Position numbers and translations under genes: made by a program
DNA from: CAISIP01 sp031396205
GTDB taxonomy: Bacteria; Pseudomonadota; Gammaproteobacteria; Burkholderiales; Burkholderiaceae_C
Assembly (NCBI GenBank): GCA_031396205.1
Contig: JANNKH010000096.1
Location: 61,047-125,046, forward strand
Reading direction: 5' to 3'
Length of the DNA: 64,000 nt
Notes under the pieces: generated by a model
The model's input: only the letters and a program-made list of their open reading frames with translations
Database searches by the model: none
What the model was told of the DNA's origin: nothing
Shown here: positions 36,036 through 44,937 of the stretch, in pieces
How the letters are laid out: the number at the start of each line of letters is the position of its first letter
Position numbering within the stretch: position 1 is the first letter of the stretch

Positions 36036-37250
36036 TCAGGTGTTGCTGCGCCGCGCCACCGGCGCTGCGCGCAGCCGAAACGCGTCGGGCATGCCCGAGC
36101 CCAGCAACGGGCGCAGATACAGCCGGAAGGCATCGGTCACGTCGGTACCACCAGGCGCAATGAAGTGGTCTTCCATGACCCGGGTCTTGCCGGCCACTGC
36201 GGCCAGGTCGAGCAGCTCATAATCCACGGAATAAAAGCCGGTGCGCCGAATCGCCACGGAGCCGTCTTGCGTACCCCACATCGCAAACTGCACCGCCTTC
36301 TCACCGACCTCGCGGGCCTCGCGCTGATCCACATCCGATACGCAACCAATGAACGAGCGCTGCAGATAACCGAAGGTGTCGCCGCGCACCCGCTTGATGC
36401 CCAGCTTGCTGCGGATCTCCTCGCACAACAGGTCGGCCAGCGCGCCGGTGCCCGAGAGCTGCACATTGCCATGCGCATCATGTTCCAGTTCCTTGGCCAG
36501 CAGGCTGAGCATGGGCGTTCCCGACGCGTCGTGGATGCCCTCCGAGACCGCGATCACGCAACGCCCGAAACGCGCGTAGGTGGCCTTGACGTCGGCCAGG
36601 AACTGCTGCAAGTCAAAGGTGCGCTCGGGAACGTAGATCAGGTGCGGGCCGTCGTCCTCGAACTTCTTGCCCAGCGCCGACGCCGCAGTCAGGAAGCCGG
36701 CATGGCGACCCATCACCACGCCCACGTACACGCCTGGCAGCGCCGCGTTATCCAGGTTGACGCCGGCAAACGCCTGCGCGACGAACCGGGCCGCGGACGG
36801 GAAACCGGGCGTATGGTCGTTGCCCACCAGGTCGTTGTCGATGGTCTTGGGGATGTGGATCGAACGCAGCGGGTAGTTCGCCTTGCGTGCTTCCTCGCTG
36901 ACGATACGCACCGTGTCGGATGAGTCGTTGCCGCCGATGTAGAAGAAATGCTCGATCTCGTGGGCGCGCAGCACCTCGAATATCGCGTGGCAGTATTTTG
37001 CGTCGGGTTTGTCGCGGGTGGAACCCAGCGCCGACGAGGGCGTAGCCGCCACCAGTTCGAGGTTGTGGCTGGTCTCTTGCGTGAGGTCGACAAAATCCTC
37101 GTCGACGATGCCGCGCACGCCATGGCGCGCGCCATAGACCCGCTGCACATTGTGGTGGCGCCGCGCCTCGAGCGCCACGCCGACCATCGACTGGTTGATT
37201 ACCGCCGTCGGTCCGCCGCCTTGCGCGACCAGTATTTTTCCGGATGCCAT
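36036..37250 (-). CDS. 6-phosphofructokinase, pyrophosphate-dependent type
   Basis: Phosphorylates fructose 6-phosphate, reversibly if PPi is used. Start at 37250 has AGGA upstream and gives 404 residues. PKTIDND has Lys rather than the Gly of ATP-PFKs, which points to a PPi donor. The donor motif reads IGGNDSSDT rather than GGDG. MGRHAGFLTAAS and PERTFDL are also family features. The gene is followed by the ElyC-like gene 12 bp after its stop. Confidence 0.9.
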   Translation of the reverse strand: MASGKILVAQGGGPTAVINQSMVGVALEARRHHNVQRVYGARHGVRGIVDEDFVDLTQETSHNLELVAATPSSALGSTRDKPDAKYCHAIFEVLRAHEIEHFFYIGGNDSSDTVRIVSEEARKANYPLRSIHIPKTIDNDLVGNDHTPGFPSAARFVAQAFAGVNLDNAALPGVYVGVVMGRHAGFLTAASALGKKFEDDGPHLIYVPERTFDLQQFLADVKATYARFGRCVIAVSEGIHDASGTPMLSLLAKELEHDAHGNVQLSGTGALADLLCEEIRSKLGIKRVRGDTFGYLQRSFIGCVSDVDQREAREVGEKAVQFAMWGTQDGSVAIRRTGFYSVDYELLDLAAVAGKTRVMEDHFIAPGGTDVTDAFRLYLRPLLGSGMPDAFRLRAAPVARRSNT

Positions 37251-37367
37251 GGAAGTCCTTTCGAAACGTTGCAGCACGCGCCATTGTGCCGAGTTCGAAG
37301 TCCGTGTCGAAAAGGTTGGCCGGACCGGGCCTAGCCGGTGCCGAGAGGGCGCCGGGGCTGGGTGTTG

Positions 37368-38936
37368 TCAGCCCGCGGGTCGCATCGCCTCGCGCGGTAG
37401 CCGGACCGGGAATTTCGCACGGATCGCGTCATCGATGTCGCGCGCAATGTGCGAGGGGTAGTGGCTGGCCAGGATCGCACCGAGCTTGGCGGCGGCGCGC
37501 TCGACCAGATCCGGTCGGCCCTGCTCGGCCCACTGGTTCGGGCTGGAGCGGTCGCCGAGTTGCGGGTACAGGTAATCGCGCTGCATCAGCTTGAGCGTCT
37601 GCTCCGCGCCCAGGTAATGTCCGGGACCTTCCAGGCAGACCTGGCGCATGGTTTCCAGCGAGATCGATTCGTCGTTGACCTCGATGCCGCGGATCGTACG
37701 CTGCACTGCGCCGATGAGGTCGTTGTCGATCAGCAGGCTCTCAAGAGAAAAACCCATCAGGCTGGCCATCATGCCGGCCGATTCGTAGATCAGGTTGGCG
37801 CCACTGTTGCCCACCAGCGCATGGTTGTAGGCGCGCTCCATGCCGCACTGCGCGTCCGGCAGCTTGGAGTCGGTCATGCCCGACGCGGTGCCACCGGTCA
37901 GGTCGTAAAAGCGCGACATCTGCGCGCTCGCCGCCGACAGCAGCGCCTGTTCCGGACTACCACCGGACATCGCCCCGGTGCGCAGGTCGGAGACGAAACA
38001 CCAGGTGCCGAAGATCGCCGTTGCCTTGGGCTGTATTGCATTGACATACACCAGCCCGGCCAGGCACTCGGCCACTTCCTGCACCAGCGCGGCAGCCAGC
38101 GACGCCGGTGCGGTGGCACCCGCCTGTCCCGCCGACAACAGCAACACCGGCATGCCGCCGCGCACCGCGACCTCCATGCACTTGCAGGCGTCGAAGGCAA
38201 ACTTCATCGGCGGTACGACAAAGCAGTTGGACTGGCTGACAAACGGGCGCGCGCGCCATTTGTCCTCGCCGCCAGCGATCAGGTGCAGCATCTGCAGGCT
38301 TTGCTCCACATGTTCGGGCGAGACCCAGCTCGAGCCCACATGCTTGGTGGTGCCGCAGACCGACGCATAGGTGGTGTTGAAATCCATCTCCGCCGGGTTG
38401 GTCAGCTCGCGGCACACCACCGAACGCTGGAAAAAATGCAGATGCTCTAGCGTGTCCACCACGCGCGCGATGTCGTACAGGTCCTTCGTGGTCGAATCGC
38501 GGTATTCGCCGGTCTGGGCGTTGACCATGTGCACCGCTGCACCCGCAGTGCCGAAATAGACGCGCGAACCCCAGGGTTCCATGTCGTACTTCGGGTCCTG
38601 GGCATGCAGTACGAAGTGCCGCGCCGCATTGGCGACGGTGTCCTCGACCAGCGCGCGCGGAAACAGCAGTCGCCCGGTGTCGGTGAGCTTGGCACCGGCG
38701 CGTGTCATCAGCTCGATGCCGCTTTCCGGTGCGTCGGCAAAGCCGATGTTCTCCAACGCGTCGAGTGCCGCGTTGTGAATTTTCTGCACGTCGGCATCGC
38801 TCAGCGCCTTATAGCGCCCACCGTCCATGCCTGGGCGCACCGGGCGCAGACTGTCGGGCAATGGCGCGGAGCGCGCGGCGCGCCGCGCCTCGCGTGCACC
38901 GCCGCGGCGGACCGTGATTTCTGCTGTGTCGCTCAT
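37368..38936 (-). CDS. MttB-family methyltransferase without pyrrolysine
   Basis: A 522-residue member of the trimethylamine:corrinoid methyltransferase superfamily. Typical segments include ALDALENIGFADAPESGIELM, GSRVYFGTAGAAVH, ISGGEDKW-type and GAMSGGSPEQALL. No in-frame UAG occurs, so it belongs to the non-pyrrolysine branch, whose first characterised member (MtgB) demethylates glycine betaine. It lies 46 bp downstream of an FAD/GcvT dehydrogenase on the same strand. No corrinoid protein gene was found nearby. The substrate is therefore inferred as a quaternary or tertiary amine. Confidence 0.88.
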   Translation of the reverse strand: MSDTAEITVRRGGAREARRAARSAPLPDSLRPVRPGMDGGRYKALSDADVQKIHNAALDALENIGFADAPESGIELMTRAGAKLTDTGRLLFPRALVEDTVANAARHFVLHAQDPKYDMEPWGSRVYFGTAGAAVHMVNAQTGEYRDSTTKDLYDIARVVDTLEHLHFFQRSVVCRELTNPAEMDFNTTYASVCGTTKHVGSSWVSPEHVEQSLQMLHLIAGGEDKWRARPFVSQSNCFVVPPMKFAFDACKCMEVAVRGGMPVLLLSAGQAGATAPASLAAALVQEVAECLAGLVYVNAIQPKATAIFGTWCFVSDLRTGAMSGGSPEQALLSAASAQMSRFYDLTGGTASGMTDSKLPDAQCGMERAYNHALVGNSGANLIYESAGMMASLMGFSLESLLIDNDLIGAVQRTIRGIEVNDESISLETMRQVCLEGPGHYLGAEQTLKLMQRDYLYPQLGDRSSPNQWAEQGRPDLVERAAAKLGAILASHYPSHIARDIDDAIRAKFPVRLPREAMRPAG

Positions 38937-38982
38937 GACATGCTCCTGGTAACAAAGGTGGTGGAAACTGCCGTGCCCGCGT

Positions 38983-41487
38983 TCAGGCGCGCAGCCGTTG
39001 GTTGGTGGGGTCGTACAAGGGCTCTTTCTGTACCGTGGCCGATACGATTTTGCCCAACACATTGACCTGCAGCCGGGTTCCGGGTATCGCTTGGGCGGTC
39101 CGCACATAGGCCAGTGCCACACTTTGCTGCAAGGTGTGGCTCCAGACGCCGGAGGTGGTCAGGCCGACGTTGGTGTGGCCATCGAACACCTGTGCGCAAT
39201 AGGGTGCCTCGGCATCGCCCGCTTCGTCGAAGGTCAGAGGCACGAATCGTTGTGCCGGGCCGCGCGCGATCTCGGCCAGCAGCGCCTGCTTGCCGACGAA
39301 TTCGGTGGCCTTGCCGGCGTCGACGAAGCGGTCGAGCGATGCCTCCAGCGGCGTGTAGCCGCTTTCCAGGTCGCTTTTCCAGCCGCGGTAGCACTTGTCC
39401 ACACGCAGGCTGTCCATAGCATACAAGCCGAAATCGCGGATGCCGAACGGCTGGCCGGCGCGCCAGAGAGCGTCATACAGCGCCGGCATCTGCGCGACGG
39501 GCGCATGCAGTTCCCAGCCGAGTTCTCCAACATAATTGACGCGCATGGCGAGCATCTTGCCGCTCACCGTCTCGATGTCCCTGGCACTGAGCCAGGGGAA
39601 GGCGGCATTGGACAGGTCGGCGTCGGTCACCTGCGCCAGCACCTCACGGGCACGCGGCCCGACGAGGATCAGCGAACCGAGTTCGGCCGACCGGTCGCGG
39701 ATCGTGATCGGGCTGCTGGAATCGCCCCCAACCCAGGCTTCGCCTGGCCCCCCGAGGGGGTGCAGTCGTCCTTGGGGTGGCCCGGCGAACGACGTGAGAG
39801 GTAGGCCCGACTGCAGCAGGTCCAGGTCGTGGCTGGCGGCAATGGCGGCGCAGATGATGTAGAAATGGTCCTCGGCCAGGCGCGTGATCGTGAATTCACT
39901 CAGCAGTTTGCCGGTTGGTGTCAGCGCATAGGCCAGCGACACCCGGCCCACCTTGGGCAGCTTGGAACACGACAGGCGGTCGAGATGGGCGGCAGCGCCC
40001 GGACCCTGGAGTTCGAATTTCGTGAATCCGGGCAGATCCAGCACCGCGACCCGCTCGCGTACCGCACGTACTTCCTCGGCCACCGCATCGCTCCAGACAT
40101 GTTCGCGCCGGAACGAGGGCTTGTCGGGCCCCACACTGCCCTGCGTGTCGAAATACACGGCGCGCTCCCAGCCCCCGCGCGCGCCGAAACGCGCGCCCTT
40201 GGCCTTGAGGGTTTCATACAGCGGCGATGTGCGCAGCGGCCGACCGGCCGGCCGCTCCTCGTACGGGAACGACGATGCGTATTCATTCTGGTAGACCTCG
40301 ATCGCCTTGGCCACCGTGTAGGGCGTGGTGGCGTAGTCGGTGTAGCGGCGCCGGTCGACCGACCACAAGTCCCATTCGGTCTGGCCGTGCACCACCCATT
40401 CGGCCAGTGCCTTGCCGGCGCCGCCGCCCTGCGTGATGCCGAAGCTGAAGGTGTTGCAGTGGAAGAAGTTGCGCAGTCCGGGCTCCGGGCCGATGTACGG
40501 ATTGCCGTCGGGCGAATACGGAATCGGTCCGTTCACGCCGCGCTTGATGCCGGCGCGCCCGAGCAGGGGTACCCTTGCCACCGCATCGTTGATGTAGTCC
40601 TCGAGCCGCTCGAAGTCGTCGTTCCAGAGCTGGTTGGCAAAGTCGTCGGGTATGCCGTCCAGCCACATCGGCGTGGCCTTCCATTCGTAGGGTCCCAGGA
40701 TGAAACCGTCACGCTCCTGGCGCAGGTAGTACGAGGTGTCGGGGTCGCGCAGCAGGGGCAGATGCTCGCTGCGATCGCGCAGCTCCGGCAGGTCCTCGGT
40801 CACCAAGTACTGGTGCGACATCACCGCAATCGGCAGGTGGCGCCCGATCATGGCCATGATCTCGCCGGCCCGGTAGCCGGCGGCATTCACCACGGTCTCG
40901 GCCACGATATCGCCCTTGTCGGTGCCGACCAGCCACTCGCCGTTTGGGCGCTGCGCAAGCGAGGTGACGCGGGTATGCCGGCGCACCCTGGCGCCCAGCG
41001 CGCGGGCCGCCCGACCCAGCGCCTGGGTCAATTGCGACGGATCGATATCACCGTCCAGCGGATCCCACAACGCGCCGAGCAGATCATGGGTTTCGATGAA
41101 CGGATAGCGTTCGCGCAACTCGGCCGGCGACAAGATGTCGTATTCCATCCCGTTGGCCCGGCCCATGCTCTGCACATGGTGGAACTCGTCCATCCGGTCG
41201 CGCCCGTGCGCCAGCCGTACCGAGCCGGTGATGTGGTAGTTGATCGGGTGCTCGCTCGATGCAGCCAGCTCACGGTACAACGCTGCCGAATATTTCTGCA
41301 GCTTGAGCATGCTCCAGCTGGTCGAGAAGGTTGGCAGGTTGCCGGCCGCGTGCCAGGTGGAGCCCGATGTCAGCTCGTCGCGTTCGATCAGCAGCGCGTC
41401 GGTGATGCCGGCGCGCGCCAGGTGGTACAGGCAACTGCAGCCCACGACACCGCCACCGATGACAACCACCTTCGCCTGTTTTGCCAT
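38983..41487 (-). CDS. FAD/GcvT-type dehydrogenase (dimethylglycine or sarcosine dehydrogenase family)
   Basis: The ATG at 41487 is chosen because GGAG lies six bases before it; upstream in-frame ATGs exist at 41493 and 41499. The 834-residue product has FAD-binding VVVIGGGVVGCS, STWHAAG with the His that carries covalent FAD in mammalian relatives, a DAO domain to about 380, then a folate-binding GcvT/aminomethyltransferase domain (about 430-830). It should oxidatively demethylate dimethylglycine, sarcosine or similar and pass C1 to tetrahydrofolate. A 26-residue insert lies within the GcvT part; see the repeat at 39721-39785. Confidence 0.9.
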   Translation of the reverse strand: MAKQAKVVVIGGGVVGCSCLYHLARAGITDALLIERDELTSGSTWHAAGNLPTFSTSWSMLKLQKYSAALYRELAASSEHPINYHITGSVRLAHGRDRMDEFHHVQSMGRANGMEYDILSPAELRERYPFIETHDLLGALWDPLDGDIDPSQLTQALGRAARALGARVRRHTRVTSLAQRPNGEWLVGTDKGDIVAETVVNAAGYRAGEIMAMIGRHLPIAVMSHQYLVTEDLPELRDRSEHLPLLRDPDTSYYLRQERDGFILGPYEWKATPMWLDGIPDDFANQLWNDDFERLEDYINDAVARVPLLGRAGIKRGVNGPIPYSPDGNPYIGPEPGLRNFFHCNTFSFGITQGGGAGKALAEWVVHGQTEWDLWSVDRRRYTDYATTPYTVAKAIEVYQNEYASSFPYEERPAGRPLRTSPLYETLKAKGARFGARGGWERAVYFDTQGSVGPDKPSFRREHVWSDAVAEEVRAVRERVAVLDLPGFTKFELQGPGAAAHLDRLSCSKLPKVGRVSLAYALTPTGKLLSEFTITRLAEDHFYIICAAIAASHDLDLLQSGLPLTSFAGPPQGRLHPLGGPGEAWVGGDSSSPITIRDRSAELGSLILVGPRAREVLAQVTDADLSNAAFPWLSARDIETVSGKMLAMRVNYVGELGWELHAPVAQMPALYDALWRAGQPFGIRDFGLYAMDSLRVDKCYRGWKSDLESGYTPLEASLDRFVDAGKATEFVGKQALLAEIARGPAQRFVPLTFDEAGDAEAPYCAQVFDGHTNVGLTTSGVWSHTLQQSVALAYVRTAQAIPGTRLQVNVLGKIVSATVQKEPLYDPTNQRLRA
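39721..39785. repeat. REP-like palindromic insertion in a dehydrogenase gene
   Basis: Two hairpins lie back to back: CCAGGC-TTC-GCCTGG (39733-39747) and CCCCC-CGA-GGGGG (39748-39760), followed by TGCAGTCGTCCTTGGGG. It is translated in frame as part of an insert, absent from the paralogue at 41706, with residues such as PPQGRLHPLGGPGEAW. I recall similar peptides in many unrelated Comamonadaceae proteins. Only one copy was seen in this window, so calling it dispersed is inference. Confidence 0.5.
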
Positions 41488-41583
41488 GCCCATCTCCATC
41501 GCCGCTCACGCGGCTGTTGTCGCTGACGGTGCGCGTGCCGGCTGGCATTGCGCCGCGGTGCATTGCCGGCTACCCGGCCCGCA

Positions 41584-41643
41584 ATTTCACAATCTGTTCC
41601 TTCCGAGGCAAAATTGTAGACTGCAACACCTCGTTTGTGAAAT
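41584..41643. promoter_or_regulatory. Promoter and inverted repeat for the minus-strand dehydrogenase-mttB operon
   Basis: On the minus strand, TTCACA (41636-41641) and TACAAT (41613-41618) are spaced by 17 bp, a good sigma-70 pair. The arms ATTTCACAA (41584-41592) and TTGTGAAAT (41635-41643) form an exact 9-bp inverted repeat; one arm covers the -35 element and the other lies downstream of the predicted start. The arrangement suggests an operator, perhaps for the XRE-cupin protein encoded at 44194. Confidence 0.55.
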
Positions 41644-41645
41644 AC

Positions 41646-41696
41646 TTGTTTCCAGATTATTTGACTGTGTAATTTTTCTGGATTATTTCAATTTAG
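41646..41696 (+). promoter_or_regulatory. Candidate plus-strand promoter and imperfect direct repeat
   Basis: TTCCAGATTATTT (41650-41662) recurs as TTCTGGATTATTT (41676-41688), matching at 11 of 13 positions with a 26-bp step. TTGTTT (41646-41651) with TAATTT (41670-41675) at 18-bp spacing, or TTGACT (41661-41666) with TATTTC (41684-41689) at 17 bp, could be the promoter of the plus-strand dehydrogenase. This stretch is strikingly AT-rich for the window. Confidence 0.45.
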
Positions 41697-41705
41697 GAGC
41701 GGCCG

Positions 41706-44186
41706 ATGGAACTGCCAAAACACGCCAGGGTCGTCATCGTCGGTGGCGGCATCGTGGGTTGCAGCGTGGCCTACCACCTGAGTCTGCGCGGCTGGACCGA
41801 CGTGGTGCTGCTCGAGCGCCGGCAACTGACCTGTGGCACGACCTGGCACGCGGCCGGACTGGTCGGCCAGTTGCGCGCGACGTACAACATGACACGGCTA
41901 GCGCAGTACACCACCGGCTTGTATGCGTCGCTCGAGGCCGAAACCGGGCAGGCGACCGGATTTCGCCAGACCGGATCGATCGCGGTGGCCACCACGGCGG
42001 CACGTTTGGAGGAATTGCGGCGCGGTGCGTCGATGGCCAAGTGCTTTGGCCTGGAGGTGCATACGCTGAGCGGCGCCGAGGTCGCGGACAAATGGCCCGG
42101 CGTGTATGCCGACGACCTGGTCGGCGGCGTCTTCCTGCCCAAGGACGGCCGAACCAACCCGATCGACACCACGCAGGCGCTGGCCCGCGGCGCGCGTAGC
42201 CGCGGCGTGAAGATATACGAGCAGACTGCGGTCGACGAGATCCTGCTGCGCGAGGGGCGCGCAGTGGGTGTGCGCACCCACCAGGGAGAGATCAGCGCTG
42301 AGGTCGTCATCAACTGCGCCGGCATGTGGGCCCATGAGTTGGGCGCGCGCGTCGGCACCACGGTGCCGTTGCATGCGGCCGAGCATTTCTATATCGTGAC
42401 CGAGCCGATGGCCGGGCTGTCGCCCAGCCTGCCGGTGCTGCGCGACCCCGATGGCTGTGCCTATTTCAAGGAGGACGCGGGCAAGCTGCTGGTCGGCTGG
42501 TTCGAGCCGATTGCAAAGCCCTGGGGCATGCGCGGTATTCCCGAGGCCTTTTGCTTTGACCAGCTGCCCGACGACCTTGAACATATCGAACCGCTGCTGA
42601 GCGCCGCAGTGCAACGGGTGCCGGCGCTGGCCGAGACCGGCATCCACTTGTTCTTCAATGGCCCGGAGAGCTTCACGCCGGACGACCGCTACCTGCTGGG
42701 CGAAACCCCGGAGGTGCGCAACTTGTTTGTTGCGGCCGGTTTCAATTCGATCGGCATCCAGTCGGCCGGCGGTGCCGGCAAGGTGCTGGCCGACTGGGTC
42801 ATCGATGGCCATGCGCCGATGGACTTGTGGGACGTGGACGTGCGCCGCTGCCTGCCGTTCCAGCGCAACCGCAGCTACCTGAAGGACCGCACGGTCGAAA
42901 CGCTGGGCCTGCTGTACGCCATGCACTGGCCGTTCCGCCAACCCGAGACCGCGCGCGGCGTGCGCCGCTCCATCCTGCACGATCGGTTGCTGGCGCGCGG
43001 CGCGTGTTTCGGCGAGACGGCCGGATGGGAGCGTGCGAACTGGTTTGCGCCGGCCGGCGTCGCTGCCGAATACGGCTATAGCTACGGGCGCCAGAACTGG
43101 TTCGACTACTGCGCGCAGGAGTGCGCCGCGGTGCGCACCGCAGTCGGCTTGTTCGACCAATCCTCGTTTGCCAAATTCCTGTTGCAGGGCCCGGACGCCC
43201 AGGCGGTGCTGGGCCGCATCTGTGCCAACGACGTGGCGGTGCCGGTCGGGCGCATCGTCTATACCCAGTGGCTCAACGAGCGCGGTGGCATCGAGGCGGA
43301 TCTCACCGTCACCCGCGAAGCCGCCGACCGGTATTTGATCGTCACCGCCGCCGCCACCCACACCCGCGATTTCGCCTGGTTGCAACGACAGATTCCGGCC
43401 GATGCGCGCGCGATCGCGGTCGATGTCAGCTCGGGCATGGCGGTGCTGGGCCTCATGGGGCCGCGCTCGCGCGAACTGCTGTCGCGCCTGTCGGACGCGG
43501 ACTTTTCCAATGCCGCGTTCCCGTTCGGCGATTCGCAGGTGATCGACCTGGCCTATGCGCGGGTGCGCGCCAGCCGTATCACCTATGTCGGCGAACTGGG
43601 CTGGGAGCTCTACATTGCGACCGAATTTGCGCCAGCCGTGTTCGATGCGCTCGTGGCCGAGGGTGAGCCACTGGGCCTGCGCCTGGCCGGCTATCACGCG
43701 CTCAATGCGCTGCGCACCGAGAAGGGGTACCGGCATTGGGGCCATGACATCAGCGACGAGGACACGCCGCTGCAGGCCGGGCTCGGGTTTGCCGTGGCCT
43801 GGGACAAGCCCGGCGGCTTCATCGGGCTTGAAGCGCTGCAGCGGCAAAAGGAGCACGCATTGGGTCGTCGGCTGGTCCAGTTTGCACTCGACGACCCGCT
43901 GCCGCTGCTGTACCACAACGAACCGATCTGGCGCAACGGCGTCATCGTGGGGCGCATCACTTCGGGCATGTTCGGCCACACGCTGGGCCAGTCGCTGGGC
44001 ATGGGCTATGTGTCCAATCCCGATGGCGTCGCCGACCGCAACTTCATCCTGGGCGGGCAATACGCGATCGAGGTCGCGGGCGAGCGGGTGTCCGCGAAGG
44101 CGTCGCTTGGCGCTTGGTACGATCCCCGCAGCCTGCGCGTCAAGGACGCGCAGGTGGCCGAGGCGTCACCTGCGACCACCGGGTAA
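41706..44186 (+). CDS. FAD/GcvT-type dehydrogenase (sarcosine or dimethylglycine dehydrogenase family), second copy
   Basis: An 826-residue paralogue of the divergent gene at 38983. It has VVIVGGGIVGCS, GTTWHAAGL with the putative flavin-linked His, DAO domain to about 400, and a GcvT-like C-terminus (VGELGWELYI, GFIGLEAL). AGGAG lies seven bases before the ATG. Its GcvT region lacks the insert seen in the other copy. It runs into the XRE-cupin regulator gene 7 bp after its stop, so the two probably form an operon. The exact N-methyl substrate is unknown. Confidence 0.9.
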   Translation: MELPKHARVVIVGGGIVGCSVAYHLSLRGWTDVVLLERRQLTCGTTWHAAGLVGQLRATYNMTRLAQYTTGLYASLEAETGQATGFRQTGSIAVATTAARLEELRRGASMAKCFGLEVHTLSGAEVADKWPGVYADDLVGGVFLPKDGRTNPIDTTQALARGARSRGVKIYEQTAVDEILLREGRAVGVRTHQGEISAEVVINCAGMWAHELGARVGTTVPLHAAEHFYIVTEPMAGLSPSLPVLRDPDGCAYFKEDAGKLLVGWFEPIAKPWGMRGIPEAFCFDQLPDDLEHIEPLLSAAVQRVPALAETGIHLFFNGPESFTPDDRYLLGETPEVRNLFVAAGFNSIGIQSAGGAGKVLADWVIDGHAPMDLWDVDVRRCLPFQRNRSYLKDRTVETLGLLYAMHWPFRQPETARGVRRSILHDRLLARGACFGETAGWERANWFAPAGVAAEYGYSYGRQNWFDYCAQECAAVRTAVGLFDQSSFAKFLLQGPDAQAVLGRICANDVAVPVGRIVYTQWLNERGGIEADLTVTREAADRYLIVTAAATHTRDFAWLQRQIPADARAIAVDVSSGMAVLGLMGPRSRELLSRLSDADFSNAAFPFGDSQVIDLAYARVRASRITYVGELGWELYIATEFAPAVFDALVAEGEPLGLRLAGYHALNALRTEKGYRHWGHDISDEDTPLQAGLGFAVAWDKPGGFIGLEALQRQKEHALGRRLVQFALDDPLPLLYHNEPIWRNGVIVGRITSGMFGHTLGQSLGMGYVSNPDGVADRNFILGGQYAIEVAGERVSAKASLGAWYDPRSLRVKDAQVAEASPATTG

Positions 44187-44193
44187 GAAAGAC

Positions 44194-44823
44194 ATGGCGA
44201 TCCAACCCTTGTTGCAGCAGGCGCCGGAGCGGGTCGACGAAATTGCCAGCGCGCCGTCTGGTGCAAACCCCGAGGCCGCCATCGGAGAGCAACTGCGCGA
44301 ACTGCGCCAGGTGAAGAACCTGACCTTGCGCGAGGTGGCAGACAAGGCCGGCATCTCGGTCAGCTACCTGAGCCAGCTTGAACGCAACCAGTCGCGCCTG
44401 CCGATCGGGGTGCTCAAGAAGATCGCCGATGCACTGGGCGTGCATATGAACTGGTTCTTCCAGAGCCCGGGCCGCGCCGATGCGGCGGAGAGCGATATCG
44501 TGGTGCGCGCCGGAGCGCGCCGGCGCATGTCGTTCACCGGGCTGGGCATTGCAGAAGAGCTGCTCTCGCCCAACCTGAGCGGTCCGCTCGAACTGCTGCT
44601 GAGCACGATCGATCCGGGTGCCGACAGCGAGGATTATTCTCACGACGGCGCCGAGGCCGGGCATGTGTTGTCGGGGACACTGGACCTGTGGGTGTCGGGG
44701 CGCCATTTCCGGCTAAATGAAGGTGACAGTTTTTCCTTCAAGAGCACCCAGGTGCATCGCTGTGCCAATCCGGGTGATTTGCCGACCCGGGTCCTGTGGG
44801 TGATCACGCCGCCGCATTATTGA
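44194..44823 (+). CDS. XRE-family regulator with C-terminal cupin domain
   Basis: A 209-residue regulator. The helix-turn-helix is at about residues 30-85 (LREVADKAGISVSYLSQLERNQS) and a cupin domain ends the protein (about 135-205: GHVLSGTLDLWVSG, EGDSFSFKSTQVHRCANPG). The cupin probably senses a small molecule such as an amine or amino acid. Linked to the dehydrogenase gene upstream and a good candidate to bind the structured 41584-41696 region. Confidence 0.9.
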   Translation: MAIQPLLQQAPERVDEIASAPSGANPEAAIGEQLRELRQVKNLTLREVADKAGISVSYLSQLERNQSRLPIGVLKKIADALGVHMNWFFQSPGRADAAESDIVVRAGARRRMSFTGLGIAEELLSPNLSGPLELLLSTIDPGADSEDYSHDGAEAGHVLSGTLDLWVSGRHFRLNEGDSFSFKSTQVHRCANPGDLPTRVLWVITPPHY

Positions 44824-44937
44824 TGAGGCTCGCGTGCCGGGCACGGCGGTGCGCCAGGGAAACCGCAAAACGTGGATGCCAGGCAGGCCAATCCGGCGCG
44901 CCGAAACTGCATGTCAGGCCGCTCAGGCGCTGGGCAA

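Noticed and set aside
37368..38936. Pyrrolysine-type MttB
   Set aside because: No in-frame UAG in the gene, so it is of the non-pyrrolysine branch.
39829..41526. 565-codon plus-strand open frame antisense to a dehydrogenase
   Set aside because: Shadow of a clear FAD/GcvT gene.
41898..44060. 720-codon minus-strand open frame antisense to the second dehydrogenase
   Set aside because: Same reason; low-complexity His/Gln/Arg-rich translation.
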